Source of the DNA: CADBRN01 sp050944685
Lineage (GTDB): Bacteria > Bacillota > Clostridia > Lachnospirales > Lachnospiraceae
Length of the DNA: 64,000 bases
Direction: 5' to 3'
Assembly: GCA_050944685.1 (NCBI GenBank)
Contig: JBMNRP010000012.1
Coordinates: 9,649 to 73,648, forward strand
In this document: positions 56,795 through 64,000 of the stretch, piece by piece
Layout of the letters: each line of letters begins with the position of its first letter
Position numbering within the stretch: the stretch's first letter is position 1
Program-made: the position numbers and the translations under genes
Notes under the pieces: model-generated
What the model saw: only the letters and a program-made list of their open reading frames with translations
The model's database searches: none
What the model was told of the DNA's origin: nothing

Positions 56795-59700
56795 ATGCGT
56801 CCGCTCACGCTGACCATGCAGGCCTTCGGGTCCTACGGGGAACGTACGGTCATTGATTTTACGGTTCCGAACCAGAATCTTTTTCTGGTGACCGGGGATA
56901 CCGGGGCAGGCAAGACGACAATTTTTGACGCGATTGTCTTCGCGCTGTACGGAAAGGCGAGTTCCGGCAAAAATGCAAAATCCGGCAAAGAGCTTCAGAG
57001 CCAGTTCGTTCCTCTTTCGACGGAGCCATTTGTGGAACTGACTTTTAGCGAGCAGCACGGGGAGAATGAGGAACGGTACACGGTCCGCCGGGTCCCGAAG
57101 CATCTTCGCCCGATGAAGAGGAGAGGAAAAAACGGAAGTACGTATAAAGAGGAAACCGAGAGTGTCTCTCTGACTCTCCCGGACGGTACGGAATTTCCCG
57201 GGAAGATTCAGGAAACCAATGCCAGAATTGTGGAGATTGTCGGTCTTTCGAAGGAACAGTTTATGCAGGTCGGCATGATCGCGCAGGGTGAATTCATGGA
57301 TATGCTGCGGGCGGATACAAAGGACAGACGCGAGATTTTCCGGCGTCTGTTTCATACCGGGCGTTTTCCGGCCGTGGTGGAAGAACTGGATCAGAGGCGC
57401 AAAAAAAAGCTGACGGAGATCGCGGCTATCCGGACGGCCTTCCTGACGGAAGCCGGTCATATACAGGTTCCGGAGGGATATGAACGATCGGAGCAGATCC
57501 GATCTCTCCTCACGGCCATTCTTTCCTCAGACCGCCTCTCGGTTACCGACATGGAATCTCTTCAGGAGGAGCTTTCCCTCCTCTGCGATGCGCTGGATGA
57601 ACAGGAAAAGACCGCGGAGCAGAATTTTGAGAAGGCGGAAGCCGTCCGGGATACCTGCCTGGATCGGTACAGCAGGGCCAGAGATCAGATGATTCTGTTT
57701 GCTCAGCTGGAAAAGGCGAGAGCCGATCTGGAAGAATGCAGGAAGGCGGAAAAAGAAGCGGCAGAATCTTCCTCCCTTGCGGCCGGGATCCGTGCCGCCT
57801 GGGAAATCAGCGGAGTCCGTGACCGCCTGAGCGATGCGGAGAAACATCTGAAGGATACGTCCCAAAGCCTGGAGAGGGAAAAACAGAAGCTTCCCGGACT
57901 GCGGGCGAAAGAAGCGGAAACCGCAGCTGCCTTCGAGCAGGCAGAGGAGACGAGGAAGAAGCTGGCGGAGCAGCACGCGGCTGTTTCAGAGAAGGTGAAG
58001 CGGTCGCTTTCGGTTTTCGCCAGCCTTCGAAAAGCGGAGAAAGAACAAAAGAAAGCCGAAGCACGAAAAACAGAAGCGGAAAAAGCCGCCGGGGATGCCG
58101 CCGCGGCTCTGAAAAGTCTGGAGAGGCAGGAAAAGAACTGGAAAATCCGGCGGGAACAGCTCGCCGGAGCAGACGGGAGACTGGCCGCTCACCTGGCCAG
58201 AAAAGAGAACGCGGAACGTCTGGAACAGGAAGTGAGGGAGGCTTTTCGGACCGAAAAAAGTGTTCAGGCACAGAAACAGGCGGCGGAAAAGGCGGCAGAG
58301 GAATTTGGCATTGCCAGACGCGATTATGAAAAAGCGGAAGCTGCATATCAGAGAATGCAGGGGATACTGCTTCAGGAGCAGGCCGGTTTTCTCGCGGCAG
58401 AGCTGAGAGAGGGCGAGCCGTGTCCGGTCTGCGGGTCCACGGAGCATCCGCATCCCTGTGAACGGCCGGAAGAGCACTCCGGAATCAGCCGGGAGGGGGT
58501 GGATTCTCTCCATAAGGAGGCGAACCGGCTACTGAAAGTTCTCCAGAAAAAATCAACGGAGGCCGGGTCTTCCGCGGAGCTTTACAGAGAGAGAGAGGAA
58601 AACTTTTCGGCTGCGGTGGAAAAGATCCGTGAGCAGCTCGCCGAAGAGACGAAGGAATGCCGTGAGATTACAGCGGAATCCGGAGAAAACCCGGAAAATG
58701 GCGTTGTGCAGAAGGATTTTCCGGAACGCGCCTCCCGCGCCCTGGAGGAGACGGACAGACTGCTGACGCAGTGGGAACAGATTCTCTCGGAGAGGGGAAG
58801 AGAGCTCCGCGCCGAGGCGGAGGAACTGGCCGCTCTCGGAGAGAAGCTCAGCGGAGCCGATGAAAAGAAGGCGGCTCTGGATGAAGATTTCCGGAAGGCG
58901 GATGAAGGCAGAAACCAGGCGACGCTGGTCTGCTCTTCTATTGAGGCGGAAATCGTTCAGCTTCGGAAGGAGCAGGAATATGCTTCGGAGGAAGATGCGA
59001 GAGAGGCCGAGGTCGGCTCAAACCGGAAGAAAACGGAGGCGGAAGCGGAGGCATCCGCGGCGAAGCAGGCGGCGGATCTCGCGCGGTCCGCCAGAGAAAA
59101 TGCAGAAGTCCTGATCCGGAGGTACGAACAGGAACTCCCGGGTTTTCGGGAGACCGCCGATGCGAGAAGAGCGGAATATGAGAAAACTCTGTCCGGGCGG
59201 AATATGACGGAAGCGGAGTGGAAGACGATTGTGGCGGGACACGCGAAATCCGAGGCGGACAGTCTGGAGCAGATGGTCCGGGAACACGAGACGAAAAAAG
59301 CCGCCGCGCAGGCAGCGGAAAAAAACGCCTTGGAATCGATCGGAGGCAGAGAAAAACCGGATATCGGCCGTCTGCAGGCTGAGATGGAAGATGCCAAGCA
59401 GTCATTCGGGGAGGCGAAAACCGCTCTGGAACAGATCCGCAGTCTTTCCGGGACAGACCGGCGCGTTTACGACGCGCTCACACCCCAGATGGAAACCCGC
59501 GCCAGAACGGTGGCGGAGTACGCGCGCATTGACCGTCTGTACAGCCGTCTCGCCGGAAAGGTGAGCGGGGCCCGGATGGATATCGAGACCTATGTGCAGC
59601 GGTATTACCTGAAGAGAATTCTCCGGGCGGCGAACCGGCGCTTTTCCGAGATGACGGGAGGACAGTTTGTTCTCCGCATGGTCGAAATCGAGAAGGCGGG

Positions 59701-60067
59701 AGACGGAAAAAACCGGGGGCTGGATCTAATGGTCTATTCGGTGGTGACCGGAAAGGAGCGGACCGTCAACACCCTTTCGGGCGGAGAATCCTTTATGGCC
59801 GCCCTTTCACTGGCGCTCGGCATGTCGGACCAGATCAGCGAAAACGCATCCGCCCTCAATCTTGATATCATGTTTATTGATGAGGGATTCGGGTCGCTGG
59901 ACGATCATTCCAGAAGCCAGGCGGTGCGGGTCCTGCAGAATATGGCGGGAAATGCCCGCCTGATCGGAATTATTTCTCATGTGACGGAGCTGAAGATGGA
60001 AATAGAAGATCAGCTGATCGTCACCAGGGACGATCACGGAAGTCACGTCCGGTGGCAGATCAGCTGA
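56795..60067 (+). CDS. sbcC: Exonuclease subunit SbcC (SMC-like ATPase)
   Basis: A 1090-residue Rad50-like partner of SbcD. The N-terminal ATPase half has the Walker A VTGDTGAGKTTIFDAI near residue 35 and the Q-loop region. Two long coiled coils (about 190-520 and 570-930) flank a zinc hook CPVCG at about residue 543. The C-terminal half has the signature LSGGESFMAALSLALGMSD and Walker B NLDIMFIDEGFGSLDD. ATG 56795 follows GAAGGGAAGTG. The complex cuts DNA hairpins and stalled or protein-blocked ends. Confidence 0.96.
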   Translation: MRPLTLTMQAFGSYGERTVIDFTVPNQNLFLVTGDTGAGKTTIFDAIVFALYGKASSGKNAKSGKELQSQFVPLSTEPFVELTFSEQHGENEERYTVRRVPKHLRPMKRRGKNGSTYKEETESVSLTLPDGTEFPGKIQETNARIVEIVGLSKEQFMQVGMIAQGEFMDMLRADTKDRREIFRRLFHTGRFPAVVEELDQRRKKKLTEIAAIRTAFLTEAGHIQVPEGYERSEQIRSLLTAILSSDRLSVTDMESLQEELSLLCDALDEQEKTAEQNFEKAEAVRDTCLDRYSRARDQMILFAQLEKARADLEECRKAEKEAAESSSLAAGIRAAWEISGVRDRLSDAEKHLKDTSQSLEREKQKLPGLRAKEAETAAAFEQAEETRKKLAEQHAAVSEKVKRSLSVFASLRKAEKEQKKAEARKTEAEKAAGDAAAALKSLERQEKNWKIRREQLAGADGRLAAHLARKENAERLEQEVREAFRTEKSVQAQKQAAEKAAEEFGIARRDYEKAEAAYQRMQGILLQEQAGFLAAELREGEPCPVCGSTEHPHPCERPEEHSGISREGVDSLHKEANRLLKVLQKKSTEAGSSAELYREREENFSAAVEKIREQLAEETKECREITAESGENPENGVVQKDFPERASRALEETDRLLTQWEQILSERGRELRAEAEELAALGEKLSGADEKKAALDEDFRKADEGRNQATLVCSSIEAEIVQLRKEQEYASEEDAREAEVGSNRKKTEAEAEASAAKQAADLARSARENAEVLIRRYEQELPGFRETADARRAEYEKTLSGRNMTEAEWKTIVAGHAKSEADSLEQMVREHETKKAAAQAAEKNALESIGGREKPDIGRLQAEMEDAKQSFGEAKTALEQIRSLSGTDRRVYDALTPQMETRARTVAEYARIDRLYSRLAGKVSGARMDIETYVQRYYLKRILRAANRRFSEMTGGQFVLRMVEIEKAGDGKNRGLDLMVYSVVTGKERTVNTLSGGESFMAALSLALGMSDQISENASALNLDIMFIDEGFGSLDDHSRSQAVRVLQNMAGNARLIGIISHVTELKMEIEDQLIVTRDDHGSHVRWQIS

Positions 60068-60118
60068 TCCGGTGAGATGTATGAAGCGGGAGAACGGCTC
60101 TGAGCAAAGGCCCGAAGG

Positions 60119-60757
60119 TCACAGCTCGGAGTATCCGTAATTATTTACGAGCGCATCCAGCGGCGTCCCGTTGCTGCAGAGCGGGCAGTTGGTGTGCTTG
60201 TAGGAAGCGTATTCCGGAATGTCCGCCGGTGTGAAGGCGGAATTGATATCCAGTCCCGCGACGCTTGTCGCCACGCTGAAAATGGCAGAGACTCCGGTGA
60301 TGGAGGAGCCGTAATATTTCAGGCACTCAATCGCGGTGGACACGGCGATCCCCGTTGTGATCGAATCGGTCAGGATCAGGACGTGTTTCCCGCGGACCGC
60401 CATCTGTATATTGTCGCGGAAGATGATCTGGTCATAGGAAGTATATTCCGGGGAGACGATATAGATGGTCTTGTGGGCATTGTAGGAAATAACGCCCGCC
60501 CGCGTCAGCGCCTGCGCGAGAAAGGTTCCGATGACTTCGGTCCCGTTCAGGCAAACGATGGAATCGACCGGCGTGGAACTGGAATAGCGCATCGCGAGCA
60601 TCTCAGCGACACCCTACGCCTCGCTGATTCTGGATTTCATCGTCGTCACATCCATGTAACAGGTAATGTGCGAGTGGGGTGTGGCAAAATGTCCGTGGAT
60701 TACCTTCAGCGTAACGTTCGGGTCTTTTTTGGAAGGAACTTTAATATATGGCTTCAT
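60119..60757 (-). pseudogene. Phosphoribosyltransferase interrupted by an in-frame amber codon
   Basis: The minus-strand gene starts with a good ribosome site (AAAGGAGAGACACA) and ATG 60757. It encodes MKPYIKVPSKKDPNVTLKVI and continues to SRISEA, where TAG (complement 60614-60616, codon 48) interrupts. The same frame continues with GVAEMLAMRYSSSTPVDSIV for 165 more residues. The downstream part has the PRPP-binding motif VLILTDSITTGIAVSTAIE and a C-terminal CPLC motif, typical of clostridial orotate-phosphoribosyltransferase-like proteins. An internal ATG at 60601 could give a shortened protein. A sequencing error, nonsense mutation or readthrough are possible. Pyrrolysine is unlikely without pyl genes. 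Confidence 0.75.
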
Positions 60758-60858
60758 TGTGTCTCTCCTTTTATCATTCGTTCATCAGGGCAGAAATATT
60801 ATCATTATTATACCACGAGAAGGCATACTTTTTTACATTTTCAGTAATCTTCAGCAAA

Positions 60859-60887
60859 TTGTTCGGCAACCCGGCCTATACTATACT
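60859..60887 (+). promoter_or_regulatory. Promoter for selD
   Basis: TTGTTC (60859-60864), 17-bp spacer, TATACT (60882-60887). The start codon is only 16 bp after the -10, so the transcript would be nearly leaderless unless a different promoter is used. Confidence 0.45.
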
Positions 60888-60902
60888 GGAAGGAGTTATC
60901 GC

Positions 60903-61955
60903 ATGAAAGAATGCAGAAAGCCGGAGAAAATTGAGTTTTGCAGAGGAGGCGGATGTACGGCGAAGCTGGGTCCGGGGATTCTCTCCCGCGTGCTGGAAAA
61001 GCTGCCGAAAGAGAAAAAAGACCCGAATCTGCTGATCGGCTATGACAGCCGGGATGATGCGGCGGTCTACCGGATTTCGGATGATCTGGCTTTCGTGCAG
61101 ACGCTCGACTTTTTTCCGCCGATGGTCGACGACCCCTATCTGTTCGGAAAGATCGCGGCGGCAAACGCGCTCAGTGACGTGTTCGCGATGGGCGGCGATG
61201 TAAAGACGGCTCTGAATATCGTCTGCTTTCCGGAAAAAATGGACCTGAATATCCTCGGAGAGATCCTGCAGGGCGGCGCGGAAACGGTCGCGGAGGCGGG
61301 GGGCATTCTGGCGGGCGGTCATTCGATCATGGACGATGATGTGAAGTACGGACTTTCGGTGACCGGTTTTGTTGATCCGCGCCATATGTTTGCGAACAAT
61401 GCGGGACAGGCGGGAGACCGGCTGATTCTGACGAAAAAGCTTGGCGTGGGACTGGTCTGCACGGCGAACCGCGTGGGCGAGGCTTCGGATGAGGCGATGG
61501 ATCAGGCGGTCCGGTCTATGACTACGCTGAACAGGACGGCTTCGGAGATTCTCCGGAAATATGAGGTTCACGCTGTCACGGACGTTACCGGATTCAGCTT
61601 TCTCGGACATCTGTATGAGATGCTCGATGGAAGGCTGTCGGCGGAAATCATTGCCGGAGATGTTCCGAGGATCCCGGAGGCGCTGGACTACGCGGATGAG
61701 TTCCTGCTGACGGCGGCCGCTCAGAGAAACCGGAATCACATCGGAGATCATGTGAAGTTTGCAGACGTTCCGTTTGCTGTGGAAGAGCTGCTGTTTGACC
61801 CGCAGACGTCCGGGGGACTTCTGGCGGCGGTCCGTCCAAAGGATGCGGATGCGCTGACCGAAGAACTGCGGGATGCCGGACTCCCTGCGGCAGTGGTTGG
61901 TACTCTTCTGGCACCGGAGGGTGCCGAAGCGGAAATTCGCGTGATCGGAGGATGA
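60903..61955 (+). CDS. selD: Selenide, water dikinase
   Basis: A 350-residue enzyme making selenophosphate from selenide and ATP, the donor for selenocysteine and selenouridine synthesis. The N-terminal catalytic segment is GGGCTAKLGPG with Cys18 (a position that is selenocysteine in some bacteria; here a TGT cysteine) and Lys21. Further marks are DDAAVYRISDDLAFVQTLDFFPPMVDDPYLFGKIAAANALSDVFAMGG and the ITDVTGFSFLGH-like TDVTGFSFLGHLYEM. ATG 60903 has GGAAGGAG upstream; longer frames upstream are not coding. It is followed one base after its stop by a cysteine-desulfurase-like gene. Confidence 0.95.
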   Translation: MKECRKPEKIEFCRGGGCTAKLGPGILSRVLEKLPKEKKDPNLLIGYDSRDDAAVYRISDDLAFVQTLDFFPPMVDDPYLFGKIAAANALSDVFAMGGDVKTALNIVCFPEKMDLNILGEILQGGAETVAEAGGILAGGHSIMDDDVKYGLSVTGFVDPRHMFANNAGQAGDRLILTKKLGVGLVCTANRVGEASDEAMDQAVRSMTTLNRTASEILRKYEVHAVTDVTGFSFLGHLYEMLDGRLSAEIIAGDVPRIPEALDYADEFLLTAAAQRNRNHIGDHVKFADVPFAVEELLFDPQTSGGLLAAVRPKDADALTEELRDAGLPAAVVGTLLAPEGAEAEIRVIGG

Positions 61956-61956
61956 A

Positions 61957-63228
61957 ATGATATATCTGGATAATGCGGCGACGACTTTTCCCAAGCCGCC
62001 GGAGACGGAACAGGAGATGATCCGGGCGCTCCGCACGATGGGAAATGCCGGGCGCGGGGCGTACGAGACGACGCTCGCCGCCGGCCGCGTCATATTTGAG
62101 ACGAGAGAAATGCTGGCGTCCCTTTTTCACGCGGAGGACGCATCCCGGATCGCTTTTACAAGGAATACAACCGAGGCGCTGAACACAGCGATATTCGGCC
62201 TCCTGAATCCCGGCGACCACGTCATTACGACCGCTTGCGAACACAATTCCGTGCTTCGTCCGCTGTATCTTCTGGAGGAGAAAAAGGGAGGAATAGAACT
62301 CTCAATCGTTCCGGCGGATGAAAAGGGGAGAATCGATTACGATGATATGGAGAGGTGCCTGCGGGAAAATACCAGGGAGGTCGTGATCACGCATGCCTCC
62401 AATCTGACCGGAAACGTGACGGAGCTTTCGCGTGTCGCGTCATTTACTCAGAAGAATCATCTGCTGCTGATTGTGGATGCGGCACAGACGGCGGGAATTT
62501 TGCCGATCGATGTACAGAAAATGCACATTGACGTTCTGTGTTTTCCCGGTCACAAGGGGCTTTACGGTCCGCAGGGGACGGGCGGGATCTACGTCCGGGA
62601 GGGACTGGAGGTCCGTCCGCTGACCGTGGGCGGCAGCGGTGTGCACAGCTTTGACCGGCACCATCCCGGATTTATGCCGGCCGCGCTGGAGGCGGGAACG
62701 CTGAATGCCCATGGGATTGCCGGGCTTCACGGAGGGCTTCGCTTTCTCGGACGGGTCGGCACGGAGAATATCCTCGTGCGGGAGGACCGGCTCGCACGGC
62801 TTTTCTACGATCGCGTGAAGCAAATCCCGGGCATCCGGTTTTACGGAGATTTTTCATCTTATGACAGGGATGAGGATGACAGGGATAAGGGTGAGAGAGA
62901 TGCCGCGACGGGTAAGTACGAAGAGATGGTACCGGGAGAGATTCCGGGGGCCGGAAAAATGACAGAGCCCCCCGTGACGTCCGCGCGGCGGATCGCGACG
63001 ATCGCGCTGAATCTGGGAGACACGGATTCGGCGGAGACGGCGGGTGACCTGGTGGAACATTTCGGAATCTGTGTCCGGGCAGGGGCCCACTGTGCTCCGC
63101 TGATGCATGAAACCTTCGGAACAAAGGAGCAGGGCGCGGTCCGGTTCAGCTTTTCCTGGTTCAACACCGAGGAGGAGGTGGAAAAGGCCGCGGACGCCCT
63201 GTGGGAAATCGCGGAAGATTCAGTGTGA
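61957..63228 (+). CDS. Cysteine desulfurase-like class V aminotransferase
   Basis: A 423-residue PLP enzyme of the NifS/CsdA class. The N-terminus IYLDNAATTFPKPPETEQEMIRALRTMGNAGRG is diagnostic, PLP-lysine lies in CFPGHKGLYGPQGTGG, and RAGAHCAPLMHETFGT near residue 375 contains the conserved Cys. Its place directly after selD suggests delivery of selenium (or sulfur) from selenocysteine or cysteine to SelD. A charged insert (about residues 295-335: YDRDEDDRDKGERDAATGKYE) that includes repetitive GACAGGGAT DNA is unusual and may be a strain-specific loop. Other selenium genes (selA, selB, yedF) are not in the window. Confidence 0.9.
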   Translation: MIYLDNAATTFPKPPETEQEMIRALRTMGNAGRGAYETTLAAGRVIFETREMLASLFHAEDASRIAFTRNTTEALNTAIFGLLNPGDHVITTACEHNSVLRPLYLLEEKKGGIELSIVPADEKGRIDYDDMERCLRENTREVVITHASNLTGNVTELSRVASFTQKNHLLLIVDAAQTAGILPIDVQKMHIDVLCFPGHKGLYGPQGTGGIYVREGLEVRPLTVGGSGVHSFDRHHPGFMPAALEAGTLNAHGIAGLHGGLRFLGRVGTENILVREDRLARLFYDRVKQIPGIRFYGDFSSYDRDEDDRDKGERDAATGKYEEMVPGEIPGAGKMTEPPVTSARRIATIALNLGDTDSAETAGDLVEHFGICVRAGAHCAPLMHETFGTKEQGAVRFSFSWFNTEEEVEKAADALWEIAEDSV

Positions 63229-63369
63229 TTTTCTTTTTTCTGCGCTTTTTCCCGCGCCTTTTGGGAATAGAAGATACATTATGAAAATAATTTGCGCAAT
63301 AAGAGATGTCTGAACGTATTGTCTGTATTGACAATAAAGATAGATTTAATAATTGATAAGGATTATCTG

Positions 63370-64000
63370 ATGCATGCTTTAATCAGAAAAGGGAAAAGTA
63401 AATATTACGTTTCGGCTGTGTTTGGATATTTCAGGAATGTTACTGCGGAAGATTCCTATCAAAAGTACCTGCAGAAAATACATTCGTCATATTTTGTTGT
63501 TTGGAATGAGGAAAAAACGGCGCTGATCAAATGTTTTGAAATGAAGCCGGATTCGGAATACCTTATTCCGCAGGTTATCGTAGTTGATTCCGGACGCTCT
63601 GACTGGAAAACAGAAGAGGATGGAACCGGAGGGGTTCCGTTTCTGTCCCGGGAATTCGCGGAATCACTGGACCACCTGACCGAACAGCCGGCCGATCTGC
63701 TTGAACTATGCAGAGAGTACGACGAGGGATATACCTATCTTGAATATCCGGAAATCACAGATGAAAAATCCATAACCGATTTTTACTGGGCAACGCGCGG
63801 CCTGCATGATGCGCATATCATGGAGGAAAAATGGGACGGCACGGAACTGTATCTGAAACTCGGGGGACCATGGGGCTTCAATGTCGAGATCTGGTTCCTT
63901 GGAGATGTGGAGTTTGATACTTCCGCCAGGCACAATGAGGAGTATGATCCGGACTGGTATGGCTGTTCGGTTATCAGGGAGAATGGTTTTGTGTATCTGA
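63370..64000 (+). CDS. Unrecognised protein, 3' end beyond the window
   Basis: An open frame from ATG 63370 (AAGGATTATCTG upstream) runs to the end of the window, at least 210 residues. The first half has MHALIRKGKSKYYVSAVFGYF and an acidic, aromatic-rich middle; the second half has FYWATRGLHDAHIMEEKWDGTELYLKLGGPWGFNVEIWFLGDVEF, where a leucine-His-Asp-Ala motif followed by strands resembles DUF4085-like or immunity-type proteins only loosely. Codon use matches the neighbours. No function is assigned. Confidence 0.7.
   Translation, partial: MHALIRKGKSKYYVSAVFGYFRNVTAEDSYQKYLQKIHSSYFVVWNEEKTALIKCFEMKPDSEYLIPQVIVVDSGRSDWKTEEDGTGGVPFLSREFAESLDHLTEQPADLLELCREYDEGYTYLEYPEITDEKSITDFYWATRGLHDAHIMEEKWDGTELYLKLGGPWGFNVEIWFLGDVEFDTSARHNEEYDPDWYGCSVIRENGFVYL

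Noticed and set aside
60614..60616. Pyrrolysine or selenocysteine coding at the TAG
   Set aside because: Selenocysteine uses TGA; no pyl genes are in the window, and a nonsense change or sequence error is simpler.

Overview
The window looks like a chromosomal segment of a Gram-positive anaerobe of the class Clostridia, most likely Lachnospiraceae or a close relative. The evidence is moderate G+C, frequent TTG/GTG starts with strong AGGAGG-type ribosome sites, lipoprotein signal peptides, a T-box leader, a cobalamin riboswitch with an intrinsic terminator, ECF vitamin-type transporters and a SigI/RsgI pair. I saw no rRNA, tRNA, CRISPR array, phage or insertion sequence. The species cannot be named from sequence alone.

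Layout. (1) 1-4.7 kb: end of cysK, a Crp/Fnr-type regulator, a four-domain CoA-disulfide-reductase/rhodanese/TusA/DsrE fusion and a divergent single-domain rhodanese. Two TGTGAC-N3-GTCACA-like palindromes lie between the divergent genes, which suggests a reactive-sulfur regulon. (2) 4.7-16.5 kb: mostly membrane transporters (TraX-like, AEC, AGCS, EamA, MATE) and small enzymes (GNAT, flavodoxin, YihY, esterase, macro domain, sugar acetyltransferase), with a GntR/FCD regulator divergent from an EamA exporter. (3) 16.6-25.7 kb: a very large MacB/FtsX-type ABC protein, a COG2509-like FAD enzyme, a secreted papain-family protease with DUF5648 repeats and a second AGCS symporter. (4) 25.8-31 kb, minus strand: ECF sigma factor, membrane anti-sigma candidate, clostripain-family lipoprotein and a second lipoprotein. 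(5) 31.1-37.7 kb: SGNH hydrolase, SRAP/HMCES-type protein, small membrane and zinc-ribbon proteins, then an operon of a solute-binding/VWA lipoprotein, an XpaC-like protein and another solute-binding protein.

(6) 37.7-48.1 kb is the most striking part. A promoter and cobalamin riboswitch precede seven collinear genes: two surface proteins with DUF4430 (transcobalamin-C-terminal-like) domains, a membrane-anchored PQQ-type beta-propeller protein, and an ECF transporter in the order T, A-A, S, T. I read this as a surface corrinoid capture and uptake system. (7) 48.1-49.3 kb holds no convincing gene but contains at least eleven strong inverted repeats, making it a candidate large structured RNA (or RNAs) of a class I do not recognise. 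It lies upstream of sigI/rsgI, whose RsgI carries a long TPEPTE repeat stalk. (8) 52.3-55.5 kb: nitroreductase, YhhN-family protein, a BASS-family transporter behind a T-box, and a truncated barnase-like lipoprotein remnant. (9) 55.5-64 kb: sbcD-sbcC, a phosphoribosyltransferase interrupted by an in-frame amber codon, selD with a cysteine-desulfurase-like gene (selenium metabolism), and an unrecognised gene running off the window end.

All functions come from reading motifs and context. No database search or folding program was run.
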